From NCBI GenBank assembly GCA_964618975.1, contig CAZUDI010000010.1, positions 1 to 64,000 on the forward strand: a stretch of DNA of 64,000 bases. The letters run 5' to 3'. Source of the stretch: CAZUDI01 sp964618975. Lineage in GTDB: Bacteria; Desulfobacterota; Desulfomonilia; UBA1062. Shown here piece by piece: positions 16,110 to 24,292 of this stretch (position 1 is its first letter; each line of letters starts with the position of its first letter). The notes under the pieces were generated by a model. The model had not been told where the DNA came from. It searched no databases and saw nothing but the letters and a program-made list of their open reading frames with translations. A program made the translations under genes and the position numbers.

Positions 16110-16961
16110 TCAGTTCCCCCCCTTCTGTGCTGCGCAGGTGCAGTAATGATCCATACAGATCTTTTCCTCGCCCAGGTAGATGCACTGTCTGTTCACCAGT
16201 TCCTGGAAGTCCACCTCATGTCCGTCGAACTCGGGCCCGTCGACACATACGAACTTGGTCTTGCCGCCGACCGTCACGCGGCAGGCCCCGCACATACCGG
16301 TCGCATCCACCATGATGGCGTTGAGCGAGACCAGGGTATGCACATCGTACTTCTTGGTTACCGAGCAGACCGCACGCATCATCGGTACCGGACCAATGGC
16401 CACGACCAGGTCGATCTTGGTGCCCTTCTTGAGGTAGAGTTCCTCAAGGGCCTGGGACACGAACCCGTGAAACCCGTATGAACCGTCGTCGGTGGTCACG
16501 ACGATCTCGTCGCTGACGGCCTTCATCTCCTCCTCAAGAATGAGCAGACCCTTGTCCCGTGAACCGATGATCGAGATCACATGGTTGCCGGCCTGTTTCA
16601 TGCCCTGTGTGATGGGGTAGACCGGTGCCACGCCCACGCCTCCGCCGATGCACACCACGGTCCCGATCTTCTCGATATGGGTGGGCGTGCCCAGGGGTCC
16701 AACCAGATCCAGGACCTCATCACCCACCTCGAGCCGGGAGAGGTGCTTGGTGGACTTTCCGACCGTCTGGAAGATCAGGGTCAGGGTTCCCTTCTTAGCA
16801 TCCGCATCCGCTATCGTAAGGGGCACACGCTCTCCCTCTTCATGGATTCTCAGAACAATGAACTGCCCCGGTTTACGTTTGGCCGCGATCCTCGGGGCAT
16901 CAAAGACCATCTTAAAAAGATTATCTGCCAGTTTTTCCTTTTCCAATACCTTCGCTGCCAT
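16110..16961 (-). CDS. nfnA: NfnA-type FAD/[2Fe-2S] subunit (ferredoxin:NADP+ reductase)
   Basis: A 283-residue protein of the dihydroorotate dehydrogenase electron-transfer-subunit family: FAD-binding barrel (PGQFIVLRIHEEGERVPLTIAD), NAD-binding half (GGGVGVAPVYPITQGMKQAG) and a C-terminal [2Fe-2S] site (CGACRVTVGG...CVDGPEFDGHEVDF). Together with the downstream large subunit it forms the bifurcating NfnAB complex. It lies 18 bases behind rnfE, within the same transcript, linking the NADPH pool to the Rnf-controlled NADH/ferredoxin pools. Confidence 0.9.
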   Translation of the reverse strand: MAAKVLEKEKLADNLFKMVFDAPRIAAKRKPGQFIVLRIHEEGERVPLTIADADAKKGTLTLIFQTVGKSTKHLSRLEVGDEVLDLVGPLGTPTHIEKIGTVVCIGGGVGVAPVYPITQGMKQAGNHVISIIGSRDKGLLILEEEMKAVSDEIVVTTDDGSYGFHGFVSQALEELYLKKGTKIDLVVAIGPVPMMRAVCSVTKKYDVHTLVSLNAIMVDATGMCGACRVTVGGKTKFVCVDGPEFDGHEVDFQELVNRQCIYLGEEKICMDHYCTCAAQKGGN

Positions 16962-16979
16962 AAAGCCCTCCCTCTTTCC

Positions 16980-17567
16980 CTATCGTTTTTCCAAAGCTGC
17001 AAACAGACCGGTGAGAAGCCCCAGCGTCAGGAATGCACCGGGGGGCAGAATCATGACCAGTACCGGCTGAAAGGAGCTCCCGAAGATAGCCATATCGAAG
17101 ATGGTACCGTTGCCGAACAGCTCGCGTATACTGCCCAGGATAACCAGGGCCAGGGTGAAACCCATGCCCATGCCGATCCCGTCCGCAATCGAGGGCAGCA
17201 GGGAATTTTTCGAGGCAAAGGCCTCGGCCCGCCCCAGGATGATGCAATTCACCACGATAAGGGGGATGAACAGCCCCAGAGAGTGGTGCAGGCTTCGGAA
17301 ATAGCCGCTCATCACCAGATCCACCACCGTCACGAAGGACGCGATGATCACGATGAAGACCGGAATACGCACCTTATCCGGTACGAGGGGCCGTACGAGA
17401 GAGACCACCCCGTTAGAACATACCAGCACGAAGGTAGCCGCCAGTCCCATGCCCACTCCGTTGATCGCATTCGTGGTGACAGCGAGCACCGGACACATGC
17501 CGAGCACCAGCACAAACACCGGGTTTTCTTTCCATATTCCCTTGGTGAGTTCCTTACTGAACGACAT
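16980..17567 (-). CDS. rnfE: Rnf complex subunit RnfE
   Basis: A 195-residue integral membrane subunit of the ion-translocating ferredoxin:NAD+ oxidoreductase. It has about six hydrophobic helices and the family sequence ENPVFVLVLGMCPVLAVTTNAINGVGMG near the N-terminus. The start MSFSKELTKGIW (17567) was chosen over an upstream frame extension that overlaps rnfG more; the residual overlap with the rnfG stop is 14 bases. Confidence 0.94.
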   Translation of the reverse strand: MSFSKELTKGIWKENPVFVLVLGMCPVLAVTTNAINGVGMGLAATFVLVCSNGVVSLVRPLVPDKVRIPVFIVIIASFVTVVDLVMSGYFRSLHHSLGLFIPLIVVNCIILGRAEAFASKNSLLPSIADGIGMGMGFTLALVILGSIRELFGNGTIFDMAIFGSSFQPVLVMILPPGAFLTLGLLTGLFAALEKR

Positions 17568-18129
17568 GTGCGCCTCCGAGAATCTGTGCCTTGGTCTCGG
17601 CATACCGATCAAGACCCTCTTTGACCGCCGCGGTTACCGCCCGCGGAGAGATGGTCGCGCCGGAGATCTGCTCGAAATCGCCGCCATCCTTTTTCACGGC
17701 CCAGTTGACGTTGTCCAGGGTCTTGCCCTTGTACTGACCCTTGAACCTGTCTTCGGCGATCTTTGATCCCAGCCCCGGGGTCTCCTTCTGTTCCAGAATG
17801 CCGATCCCGATAATATTTCCTTCGGGCTGTACCCCTACCAGAACCCTGATCAATCCGCTGTAGCCCTTCTCCGTGGAGGTTTCGAAGGCCACCCCGTTGA
17901 TGTCCGCTCCTGATCGGGAAAGATAGTATACCCTGTCCCCGACGGTAACCGTATCATTGTCGGGCTCGTTGTCATGCTCAGGCAACACCAGGTTCAGGGC
18001 CCGGAGTTTTTCCAGTTTGTCCTGATAGGCCCGCGCTCCGCGGGTGGCATCGTTCACGAATGACAGGCAAAGGCCGGATATCATGCATACCACCGTCAAA
18101 ACCGTTATGAGTTTCACCACTTCCTTCAT
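17554..18129 (-). CDS. rnfG: Rnf complex subunit RnfG (covalent FMN)
   Basis: A 191-residue protein with one N-terminal membrane helix and a periplasmic FMN-binding domain. The flavinylation motif is visible as ISGATISPRAVT (SGAT[IS]), whose Thr carries FMN in the family. It starts 3 bases after rnfD. Confidence 0.94.
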   Translation of the reverse strand: MKEVVKLITVLTVVCMISGLCLSFVNDATRGARAYQDKLEKLRALNLVLPEHDNEPDNDTVTVGDRVYYLSRSGADINGVAFETSTEKGYSGLIRVLVGVQPEGNIIGIGILEQKETPGLGSKIAEDRFKGQYKGKTLDNVNWAVKKDGGDFEQISGATISPRAVTAAVKEGLDRYAETKAQILGGAHVVQ

Positions 18130-18132
18130 CGC

Positions 18133-19110
18133 TTACGCTCCAAACTTCCCTGGCCTGGTCGCCTTGTTGATCAGCGGCACAAAGGCGTTCATGATGAGGA
18201 TGGCGAAGGAAACCCCTTCGGGGTAGCCTCCCCAAAGCCTGATGACCACGGTAATCAGGCCGCAGCCGACGGCAAAGATGATCTTGCCGGAATTCGTGAT
18301 CGGCGAGGTGACCATGTCCGTAGCCATGAAAAACGCGCCGATCATCAGTCCGCCGGAGATCATGTGAAAGGCCGGATTTGCATAGAGAGTGGGGTCGATG
18401 AGCCAGAAGATGCCCGTAAAAAGCGCCACACTGCCGATGAAGCACACCGGGATATGCCAGGTTATGATGCGCCGCGCAATCAGGTAGATGCCGCCTATGA
18501 TGAGTGCCAGGGCCGATATCTCACCCAGGGAACCCCCCACGTTCCCCAGGAAGGGATCCATGAGGCTGATCCCGGGGGCGGACTCAAGGCTTCCGTGCTC
18601 GAAAACGGCGTTCTTGAGCGCCCCCAGTGGGGTGGCGCTGCTCACCGCGTCGGTGCCCTGCTGGAAGAAGAAGGCCCGCGGGGCTGCCCAGGTGGTCATC
18701 TGCACCGGGAAGGAGATCAGCAGGAAGACCCGCGCCACCAGCGCCGGATTGAAGGGATTGTTGCCGAGTCCGCCATAGACGTGTTTGCCGAGACCCATGG
18801 CGATCACCGACCCGAGCACCACCAGCCACCATGGCGCCCCCGACGGCAGGTTCATCGCCAGCAGCAGACCGGTCAGAGCCGCGGAACCATCCGAGATGGT
18901 GATCGTCTTGCCGATGAGCTTCTGAATCAGGGCCTCTGAGGCTACACAGGTGACCACACAGAGGACGATGACCATCAGGGCCGGCAGGCCGAAAAAGTAC
19001 AGGCCCACCAAGGCGCCGGGGATCAAGGCGTAGATCACTTGGCGCATGATCCACGGTATATCCTCAGGGGAATGTACATGTGGCGAACTGGAAATGTATA
19101 ACTCTTTCAT
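18133..19110 (-). CDS. rnfD: Rnf complex subunit RnfD (covalent FMN)
   Basis: A 325-residue multi-helix membrane protein of the RnfD/NqrB family. The FMN attachment site reads DAVSSATPL (normally SGAT), and DGSAALTGLLLAMNLP is the conserved transmembrane segment. Adjacent to rnfC with a 1-base gap. Confidence 0.93.
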   Translation of the reverse strand: MKELYISSSPHVHSPEDIPWIMRQVIYALIPGALVGLYFFGLPALMVIVLCVVTCVASEALIQKLIGKTITISDGSAALTGLLLAMNLPSGAPWWLVVLGSVIAMGLGKHVYGGLGNNPFNPALVARVFLLISFPVQMTTWAAPRAFFFQQGTDAVSSATPLGALKNAVFEHGSLESAPGISLMDPFLGNVGGSLGEISALALIIGGIYLIARRIITWHIPVCFIGSVALFTGIFWLIDPTLYANPAFHMISGGLMIGAFFMATDMVTSPITNSGKIIFAVGCGLITVVIRLWGGYPEGVSFAILIMNAFVPLINKATRPGKFGA

Positions 19111-19111
19111 C

Positions 19112-20431
19112 TCATGCCCCTTTTTTCTTGGCCGCCGCGGCCCTCTGCAGCGCCTTCAGATGCTTTACGAAATGGACGATCGGACGGTGGGCAGGACAGA
19201 CGTAGGTGCAACTGCCGCATTCCACACAATCGAGGAGATCGTAGGCCAGGGCATCTTCAAACCGTCCCTTCTCGCCGCATTTGCTCAGGGTAGAGGGGAT
19301 CAGGCGCATGGGACAGGCCTCGACACAGCGGCCACAGGCGATGCATGAGGCAAAGTAACTCAGGTCGGTCTCTTCAGCGGTGAGGACCAGCACCCCCGAG
19401 GTCCCCTTCATGACGGGAATGTCCGTAGTGTACTGGGCAATGCCCATCATGGGACCGCCATAGATGATCTTGGCCGCCTCTTTAAGACCGCCACAAAATT
19501 CCAGGATCTCGCTTAGGGGCGTACCCACTCGCACCCGCAGGTTGCGAGGCTCGGCGATCCCCCGCCCGGTCACCGAGGTGATACGCTCAATCAGGGGCAG
19601 GCCTTTAGCGCAGGCGTCCCAGACCGCGGCCACGGTCCCGGTGTTCTGGACCAGGGCCCCCACGTCCATGGGGAGCCCCCCCGAGGGGACCTCCCTGCCC
19701 GTGATGGCGTTGATGAGCTGTTTTTCCGCCCCCTGCGGATATTTCACCTTCAGGGCCTCGACCCTGATCCCGGAGGGGACCTTCTCCCGCATGACCTTGA
19801 TCGCTTCGGGCTTGTTGGCCTCGATCCCGATGACGGCGCTTCCAAGGCCCAGAATTCTCATCACCACCTGGATGCCGGCAATGACACGGTCCGGTTCTTC
19901 AAGCATGAGCCTGTAGTCCGCCGCCAGGTAGGGCTCGCACTCGGCCCCGTTGATGATGAAGGTATCGATGGGCTTGTCCTTGGGGGGAGAGAGCTTCACG
20001 TGGGTGGGAAAGGTGGCCCCCCCCATTCCCACCAGCCCTGCGGACTGTATGATCTTCAGGAGTTCCTCGCTGCTGAGCGCCAGGGGGTCCCGACTCAAGG
20101 GCAGGCCGTCCGCCCACTGATCATGACCGTCAGCCTCGAGAACGACGCAGGGGGCGAGCATCCCGGTCACGGGATGGACGCAGCGGGCGATCTCCCTGAT
20201 GGTCCCCGAGGTGGGGGCATGGACCGGGGCCGAAACAAACCCCAGGGGTTCGGACAAGACCTGCCCCTTCTTAACCGTGTCGCCCTTATGGACCACGGGC
20301 TTGGAAGGCGCACCAATGTGCTGTTGCAGGAGTATCCGATATTCCGCAGACAGCGGCATATTGACGAGCTCACACCCTTTTACGAGGTCCTTGTTTCCGG
20401 GTGGATGGACCCCTCCCTTGAATGTCTTCAT
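19112..20431 (-). CDS. rnfC: Rnf complex subunit RnfC (NADH-binding, two [4Fe-4S])
   Basis: A 439-residue peripheral subunit. It has the N-terminal FKGGVHPPGNKDL and barrel-sandwich region, the flavin/NAD-binding stretch GLVGMGGATFPTHVKLSPP, and two C-terminal ferredoxin motifs (CIACGRCVEACP and CVECGSCTYVCP). Its ATG overlaps the rnfB stop by 4 bases. It ends with a basic Lys-rich tail. Confidence 0.95.
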   Translation of the reverse strand: MKTFKGGVHPPGNKDLVKGCELVNMPLSAEYRILLQQHIGAPSKPVVHKGDTVKKGQVLSEPLGFVSAPVHAPTSGTIREIARCVHPVTGMLAPCVVLEADGHDQWADGLPLSRDPLALSSEELLKIIQSAGLVGMGGATFPTHVKLSPPKDKPIDTFIINGAECEPYLAADYRLMLEEPDRVIAGIQVVMRILGLGSAVIGIEANKPEAIKVMREKVPSGIRVEALKVKYPQGAEKQLINAITGREVPSGGLPMDVGALVQNTGTVAAVWDACAKGLPLIERITSVTGRGIAEPRNLRVRVGTPLSEILEFCGGLKEAAKIIYGGPMMGIAQYTTDIPVMKGTSGVLVLTAEETDLSYFASCIACGRCVEACPMRLIPSTLSKCGEKGRFEDALAYDLLDCVECGSCTYVCPAHRPIVHFVKHLKALQRAAAAKKKGA

Positions 20432-21399
20432 GTATCAAGCCTCTCTATGGCGTCAGATGGGCACTTCGCCATGCAGATCCCACAGCCGATGCACCGGCCG
20501 GTATCTACAGTGTAGGCCGCCTTGGGTCTTCCGGAGATGGCGTCCACAGGGCATACCTGCGCACAGATGCTGCATCCCTTGCATTTCTCTTCAATCACCC
20601 GCACCCTTGCTGGCGACACCGTGAGCTTGATCACACCCGTAGGACAGACACCGATACACAGTCCGCATCTGCGGCACCGTTCCTGATCGATGAAGGCCGC
20701 GGCCGTCTTCGAGACCGTGATGGCATCATAGGGGCAAATCTGCTCGCAGAAACCGCATTTGATGCATCCCACCGCACACAAGGTCTTCATCTCCTTGGCG
20801 GGATCCTGGGAAATACACGCGACACACGCCACCGACCCGGCCGGAACGAGTTGGATGATGTGTCGCGGACAGGCATCAAGGCACTTGCCGCAGCCCACAC
20901 AGACCTCTTTGTCCACATGCGGCAGGCCGTCCTCGCCCATGTGGATGGCCGCAAACGGGCAGGCCTCCACGCAACTTCCCAACCCGAGGCAGCCGAAGGC
21001 ACACGCCTTTGATCCGCCGGCAATGAGCTGGGCCGCCTGGCAGTCCCGGGGGCCAACGTACTGATAGCGGTTTGCGGCCTGCTCCGGCGTGCCCGTACAT
21101 CGTACGGCCGCCACCAGTGCCCCGCCCCCCCCGAGCTCCCGCTCGAGTATCTCCGAAAGCACCTTGATGGCCGCCTCGTTGACCGCCGGACAGGCCATTT
21201 CGGTCGCAGGATTGACGGTCAATTCGTGGGCAAAGGCCGCACAACCGGCATATCCGCAGGCTCCGCAGTTTGCCCCGGGGAGCTGATCGAGAACCGCCTT
21301 TTCTCGGGGATCCATCTTTACGGCAAAGGTTACCGCCGAGATCCCCAGGATCAGGGCGGCAATGAAGCCGATTCCACCTACCATCACGACAGCTGTCAT
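20428..21399 (-). CDS. rnfB: Rnf complex subunit RnfB, extended with six [4Fe-4S] motifs
   Basis: A 323-residue electron-entry subunit with one N-terminal membrane helix, the [4Fe-4S] site CGACGYAGC (Cys about residues 45-53), and then six ferredoxin-type CxxCxxCxxxCP-like motifs (for example CVGCGKCLDACP, CRRCGLCIGVCP, CKGCSICAQVCP and CIGCGICMAKCP). This is a longer Fe-S array than the two-cluster RnfB of enterobacteria. It accepts electrons from reduced ferredoxin. It starts 1 base after rnfA. Confidence 0.95.
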   Translation of the reverse strand: MTAVVMVGGIGFIAALILGISAVTFAVKMDPREKAVLDQLPGANCGACGYAGCAAFAHELTVNPATEMACPAVNEAAIKVLSEILERELGGGGALVAAVRCTGTPEQAANRYQYVGPRDCQAAQLIAGGSKACAFGCLGLGSCVEACPFAAIHMGEDGLPHVDKEVCVGCGKCLDACPRHIIQLVPAGSVACVACISQDPAKEMKTLCAVGCIKCGFCEQICPYDAITVSKTAAAFIDQERCRRCGLCIGVCPTGVIKLTVSPARVRVIEEKCKGCSICAQVCPVDAISGRPKAAYTVDTGRCIGCGICMAKCPSDAIERLDT

Positions 21400-21400
21400 C

Positions 21401-21976
21401 TTATTTCACCAGTCCCGAAAATCCCATGAAGGCCAGGGAAAGGATCCCTGCGGTAATGAGAGCGATGGGCGTTCCCTTAAAGGCCTTGGGTATGTTGTTG
21501 TATTCAAACTCCTCACGCATTCCGGCAAACACGACCAGGGCGATCCCGAAGCCCAGCGAGGCCCCGATGGCGAAGATACACGCATCCAGGAGGGAGTACT
21601 TGAGCTGAATGTTCAGGATGGCGGCGCCGAGCACCGCACAGTTGGTCGTGATCAGCGGCAGGAAGATGCCCAGGGCCTGATAGAGCGGAGGGCTAACGCG
21701 CTGAATGATCATCTCCACGAGCTGAACCAGCGAGGCAATCACCAGGATGAAGGCGATGGTCTGAAGATACTGCAGATCGAATCGGATGAGCAGGTAATAG
21801 TTGATCAGCCAGGTGACGAAACACGCCAGCGTCAGCACGAAGATCACGGCCATGCTCATCCCCACGGCGGTATCGATCCGTTTGGAAACCCCCATAAACG
21901 GACAGATACCGAGGAAGCGCGAGAGCACGAAGTTGTTCACCAATGCAGCGCCAACGATCAGCAAGACATAATACAT
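21401..21976 (-). CDS. rnfA: Rnf complex subunit RnfA
   Basis: A 191-residue membrane protein, paralogous to RnfE, with MYYVLLIVGAALVNNFVLSRFLGICPF at the N-terminus and the conserved ITTNCAVLGAA helix. It is the first gene of the operon (A-B-C-D-G-E order). RBS GGGGGGTAGAG precedes the ATG. Confidence 0.95.
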   Translation of the reverse strand: MYYVLLIVGAALVNNFVLSRFLGICPFMGVSKRIDTAVGMSMAVIFVLTLACFVTWLINYYLLIRFDLQYLQTIAFILVIASLVQLVEMIIQRVSPPLYQALGIFLPLITTNCAVLGAAILNIQLKYSLLDACIFAIGASLGFGIALVVFAGMREEFEYNNIPKAFKGTPIALITAGILSLAFMGFSGLVK

Positions 21977-22007
21977 AAGTCTCTACCCCCCAGTTTTCAG
22001 GCCCTTC

Positions 22008-22037
22008 TGATTATTCTAAAGATTCCTTTCCTGTCAA
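22008..22037 (-). promoter_or_regulatory. Candidate promoter of the rnf-nfn operon
   Basis: Minus strand: TTGACA at 22032-22037 and an ATAATC/TAATCA -10 around 22008-22014 with a 17-18-bp spacer, 32 bases before the rnfA start. Upstream sequence (22050-22110) is A/T-rich. Confidence 0.45.
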
Positions 22038-22206
22038 GATTTCTTTATAATTACTTGTTTAAAGATGACAAAATACTTCCAGCTAATGAATGGCTATTCA
22101 ATTCAAGTATCTTCCTGCAGTGTTCCTCCCTCGTGCAACTCATACTTCAGGAAAATGGATCGGGGTTACTTCAGCTGCGCATGAAGGCATACGCAGGAGG
22201 TAGTGT

Positions 22207-22250
22207 GCCGGGGGGGTGTCCAGACAAAGACACAGGATCACCCCCCGGCC
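22207..22250. terminator. Terminator hairpin after the dCache gene
   Basis: G-run/C-run inverted repeat (GCCGGGGGGGTG and ATCACCCCCCGGCC) about 28 bases past the stop of the minus-strand dCache gene. Confidence 0.55.
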
Positions 22251-22277
22251 GAGATTCATGCCATCTAGACGGAAACT

Positions 22278-23579
22278 CTACTCATCCTCTCTCGGACCCG
22301 TCATGGCCGCATCATCCTGCACCGCACTGATCTGCCGGTAGACACCCCGGGCGAGGATCAGGGCAATGAAGAAGAGCAGGATCAGTGACACGATGACCAC
22401 CGTAATGCTGGATTTCTGCCAGCGTGCAACCTTCTGCTGGATTTCCTTTACCTTTTCCTGACTGAGGTTGTGATATCGGTCGATATCCACCATCATGCCG
22501 ACCCAACCGAAGCCCTGAGGCTTGCTGAGTCCGGCCCCATAAAAGGCGATCGGGGCATAGGCCGCAAAGATGCGGCTGTTCCCCAGGGTATAAGTGAAGG
22601 ATCCGTTTTTGCCTTCCGAGGCCAGGGCATGCATCCGCGGATAATTCTCGTCCAAGAATCCCATCTTGGTGACATTCATGGCCCCGTTGCCCGAGGCGAG
22701 CAGGGCCTCATAATTGTCCGCGTCCATGTCAGATACGGGCTGCTGATTCTCCCCGAAACCCTTGATCAGATAATCCGCCGGATGGGACAACACATAACCC
22801 TCCCGATCCACCAGGAAGGCATAGTTCTTATCCTCCATCTGCACGGCAGCATATACCTTACCGGCCTCGGTAGGGATAATATGATCCGTGAATTCCATAA
22901 CATGTACGAAATTCAGGGCCAATTCCACCACCCCGGCAAAACCCGTAGAATCAAAAACCGGCGCCGCCATGCGGATAATGCCGTCAAAACGCTTGCCGCT
23001 ATCGAACTCCGCCTTGCTCACATGCCGACCGGTTACGGGTCCCATGAAAAATTCACCGGGCGGCAGGGTCTTGGCCTGATCGAAATACCCCTCGCCCTGA
23101 ACACCTTCCACGCCGGCCACATTCCGCAACTCACTAGCCGGCACTGGGCCATCGGCGTTGACCTTGAGGATCTCCATACCCTCCTTGTCGACGAAGGCGA
23201 TCTCACGATAGATGGGGACGGGAATCTTCACTATACCTACATCGGAGGCCTTCACAACCCCCCTCACGTTGGAATTCAAGAACGTCGTGTATGACTCTAC
23301 GTCCCGCGGAAGAATCGAGGCAATCCGGATGTCCTTTTCGCGTTCACTGAAGAACTGGGCGATCGCCTCGGCAATATTGGCGGCACGCCCTTCGATGAGC
23401 TGCTTCTGACTCTCATCAAGAATACGCAGGTTCGCCTGCGTCGCTTCCTCCCCCACCTTCACCACCCCCTTGCTGATCACCACTCCGGTAATAGCCAGGG
23501 GCAGCACGATGAGAATGATGAAGCTCAGCGCGATGCCTGCGAAGCTGAAACGGGTCTTTCCTTCCTGGTCCATATCCAT
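22278..23579 (-). CDS. dCache sensor membrane protein without an output domain
   Basis: A 433-residue protein: an N-terminal membrane helix (about 13-36), a large periplasmic region with the double-Cache pattern (YREIAFVDKEGMEILKVN, then VYAAVQMEDKNYAFLVDREGYVLSHP and AYAPIAF...GWVGMMVDID), a second membrane helix near 395-415, and then only about 20 cytoplasmic residues. Chemoreceptors and kinases with this sensor continue into HAMP, MA or kinase domains; here the frame stops normally (see findings). It is separate from rnfA by about 300 bases. Confidence 0.83.
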   Translation of the reverse strand: MDMDQEGKTRFSFAGIALSFIILIVLPLAITGVVISKGVVKVGEEATQANLRILDESQKQLIEGRAANIAEAIAQFFSEREKDIRIASILPRDVESYTTFLNSNVRGVVKASDVGIVKIPVPIYREIAFVDKEGMEILKVNADGPVPASELRNVAGVEGVQGEGYFDQAKTLPPGEFFMGPVTGRHVSKAEFDSGKRFDGIIRMAAPVFDSTGFAGVVELALNFVHVMEFTDHIIPTEAGKVYAAVQMEDKNYAFLVDREGYVLSHPADYLIKGFGENQQPVSDMDADNYEALLASGNGAMNVTKMGFLDENYPRMHALASEGKNGSFTYTLGNSRIFAAYAPIAFYGAGLSKPQGFGWVGMMVDIDRYHNLSQEKVKEIQQKVARWQKSSITVVIVSLILLFFIALILARGVYRQISAVQDDAAMTGPREDE

Positions 23580-23756
23580 CTCCTGACCATGTTATTCAAT
23601 TCGCAGCACAATGAATAACAAGCACTCTGTTGACCGGCGCGAGGGCGACCCCATGGATGGCAGGAGGGATGAGCCGCACCTCACCCCCCGCGCATATCGA
23701 TCCGGTGTTCCCGACGGTCCTCTTCCCTCTCGCGGAATCATATCTCCCTATCTGCA

Positions 23757-24116
23757 CTACCCCAGGATAATGGCCTTGTATGGATTGGCATAGAGAATAA
23801 TGAGCGTGATAACCAGAGCATAGATGGCGATGGACTCGGTCATGGCCAACCCGACCATCATGGTCAGCATGATCTTGCCCTGAGAGCCAGGGTTCCGGCC
23901 TACGGCCTCAGACGCACCCGAGGTTGCATTTCCCATTCCAGCACCAGCGCCGATCGCACCGAGGCCCATACAGAGACCTGCACCGAGGATCGATGCCGCG
24001 ACATAGATGATCTTGGCCCAGTCGACAAATCCACCGGCCACATCAGCCGCCATAGCTGCACTGGAAACCGCAAACAGCATGAACGCCGCAAACACAAAAA
24101 CTCGTAATCCTCCCAT
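23757..24116 (-). CDS. atpE: ATP synthase subunit c
   Basis: A 119-residue F-type c subunit with a cleavable N-terminal signal-like segment (ends about AAMA) and two membrane helices. The ion-binding glutamate is in MVGLAMTESIAIYALVI. The first helix has GAGAGMGNATSG, where sodium-type rings usually carry Gln at the position of the Met; the two-helix pattern is therefore closer to the proton type. The ATG at 24116 follows AAGGAG. The rest of the ATP synthase is not nearby. Confidence 0.9.
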   Translation of the reverse strand: MGGLRVFVFAAFMLFAVSSAAMAADVAGGFVDWAKIIYVAASILGAGLCMGLGAIGAGAGMGNATSGASEAVGRNPGSQGKIMLTMMVGLAMTESIAIYALVITLIILYANPYKAIILG

Positions 24117-24292
24117 TAGCACTCTCCTTGTTAGTTAATATATTATACGCATGAATTCAGAGCATTATTCTGAACCACGATTCATTAAATACACGATAGG
24201 GCAGCCTTATGCAAGTGAAATTTGCCGTGATATGAAAAATGATTCAGGGCTCAGAATGAGGGAATATCCCCTCATGACAGGCCCTTAACCCC

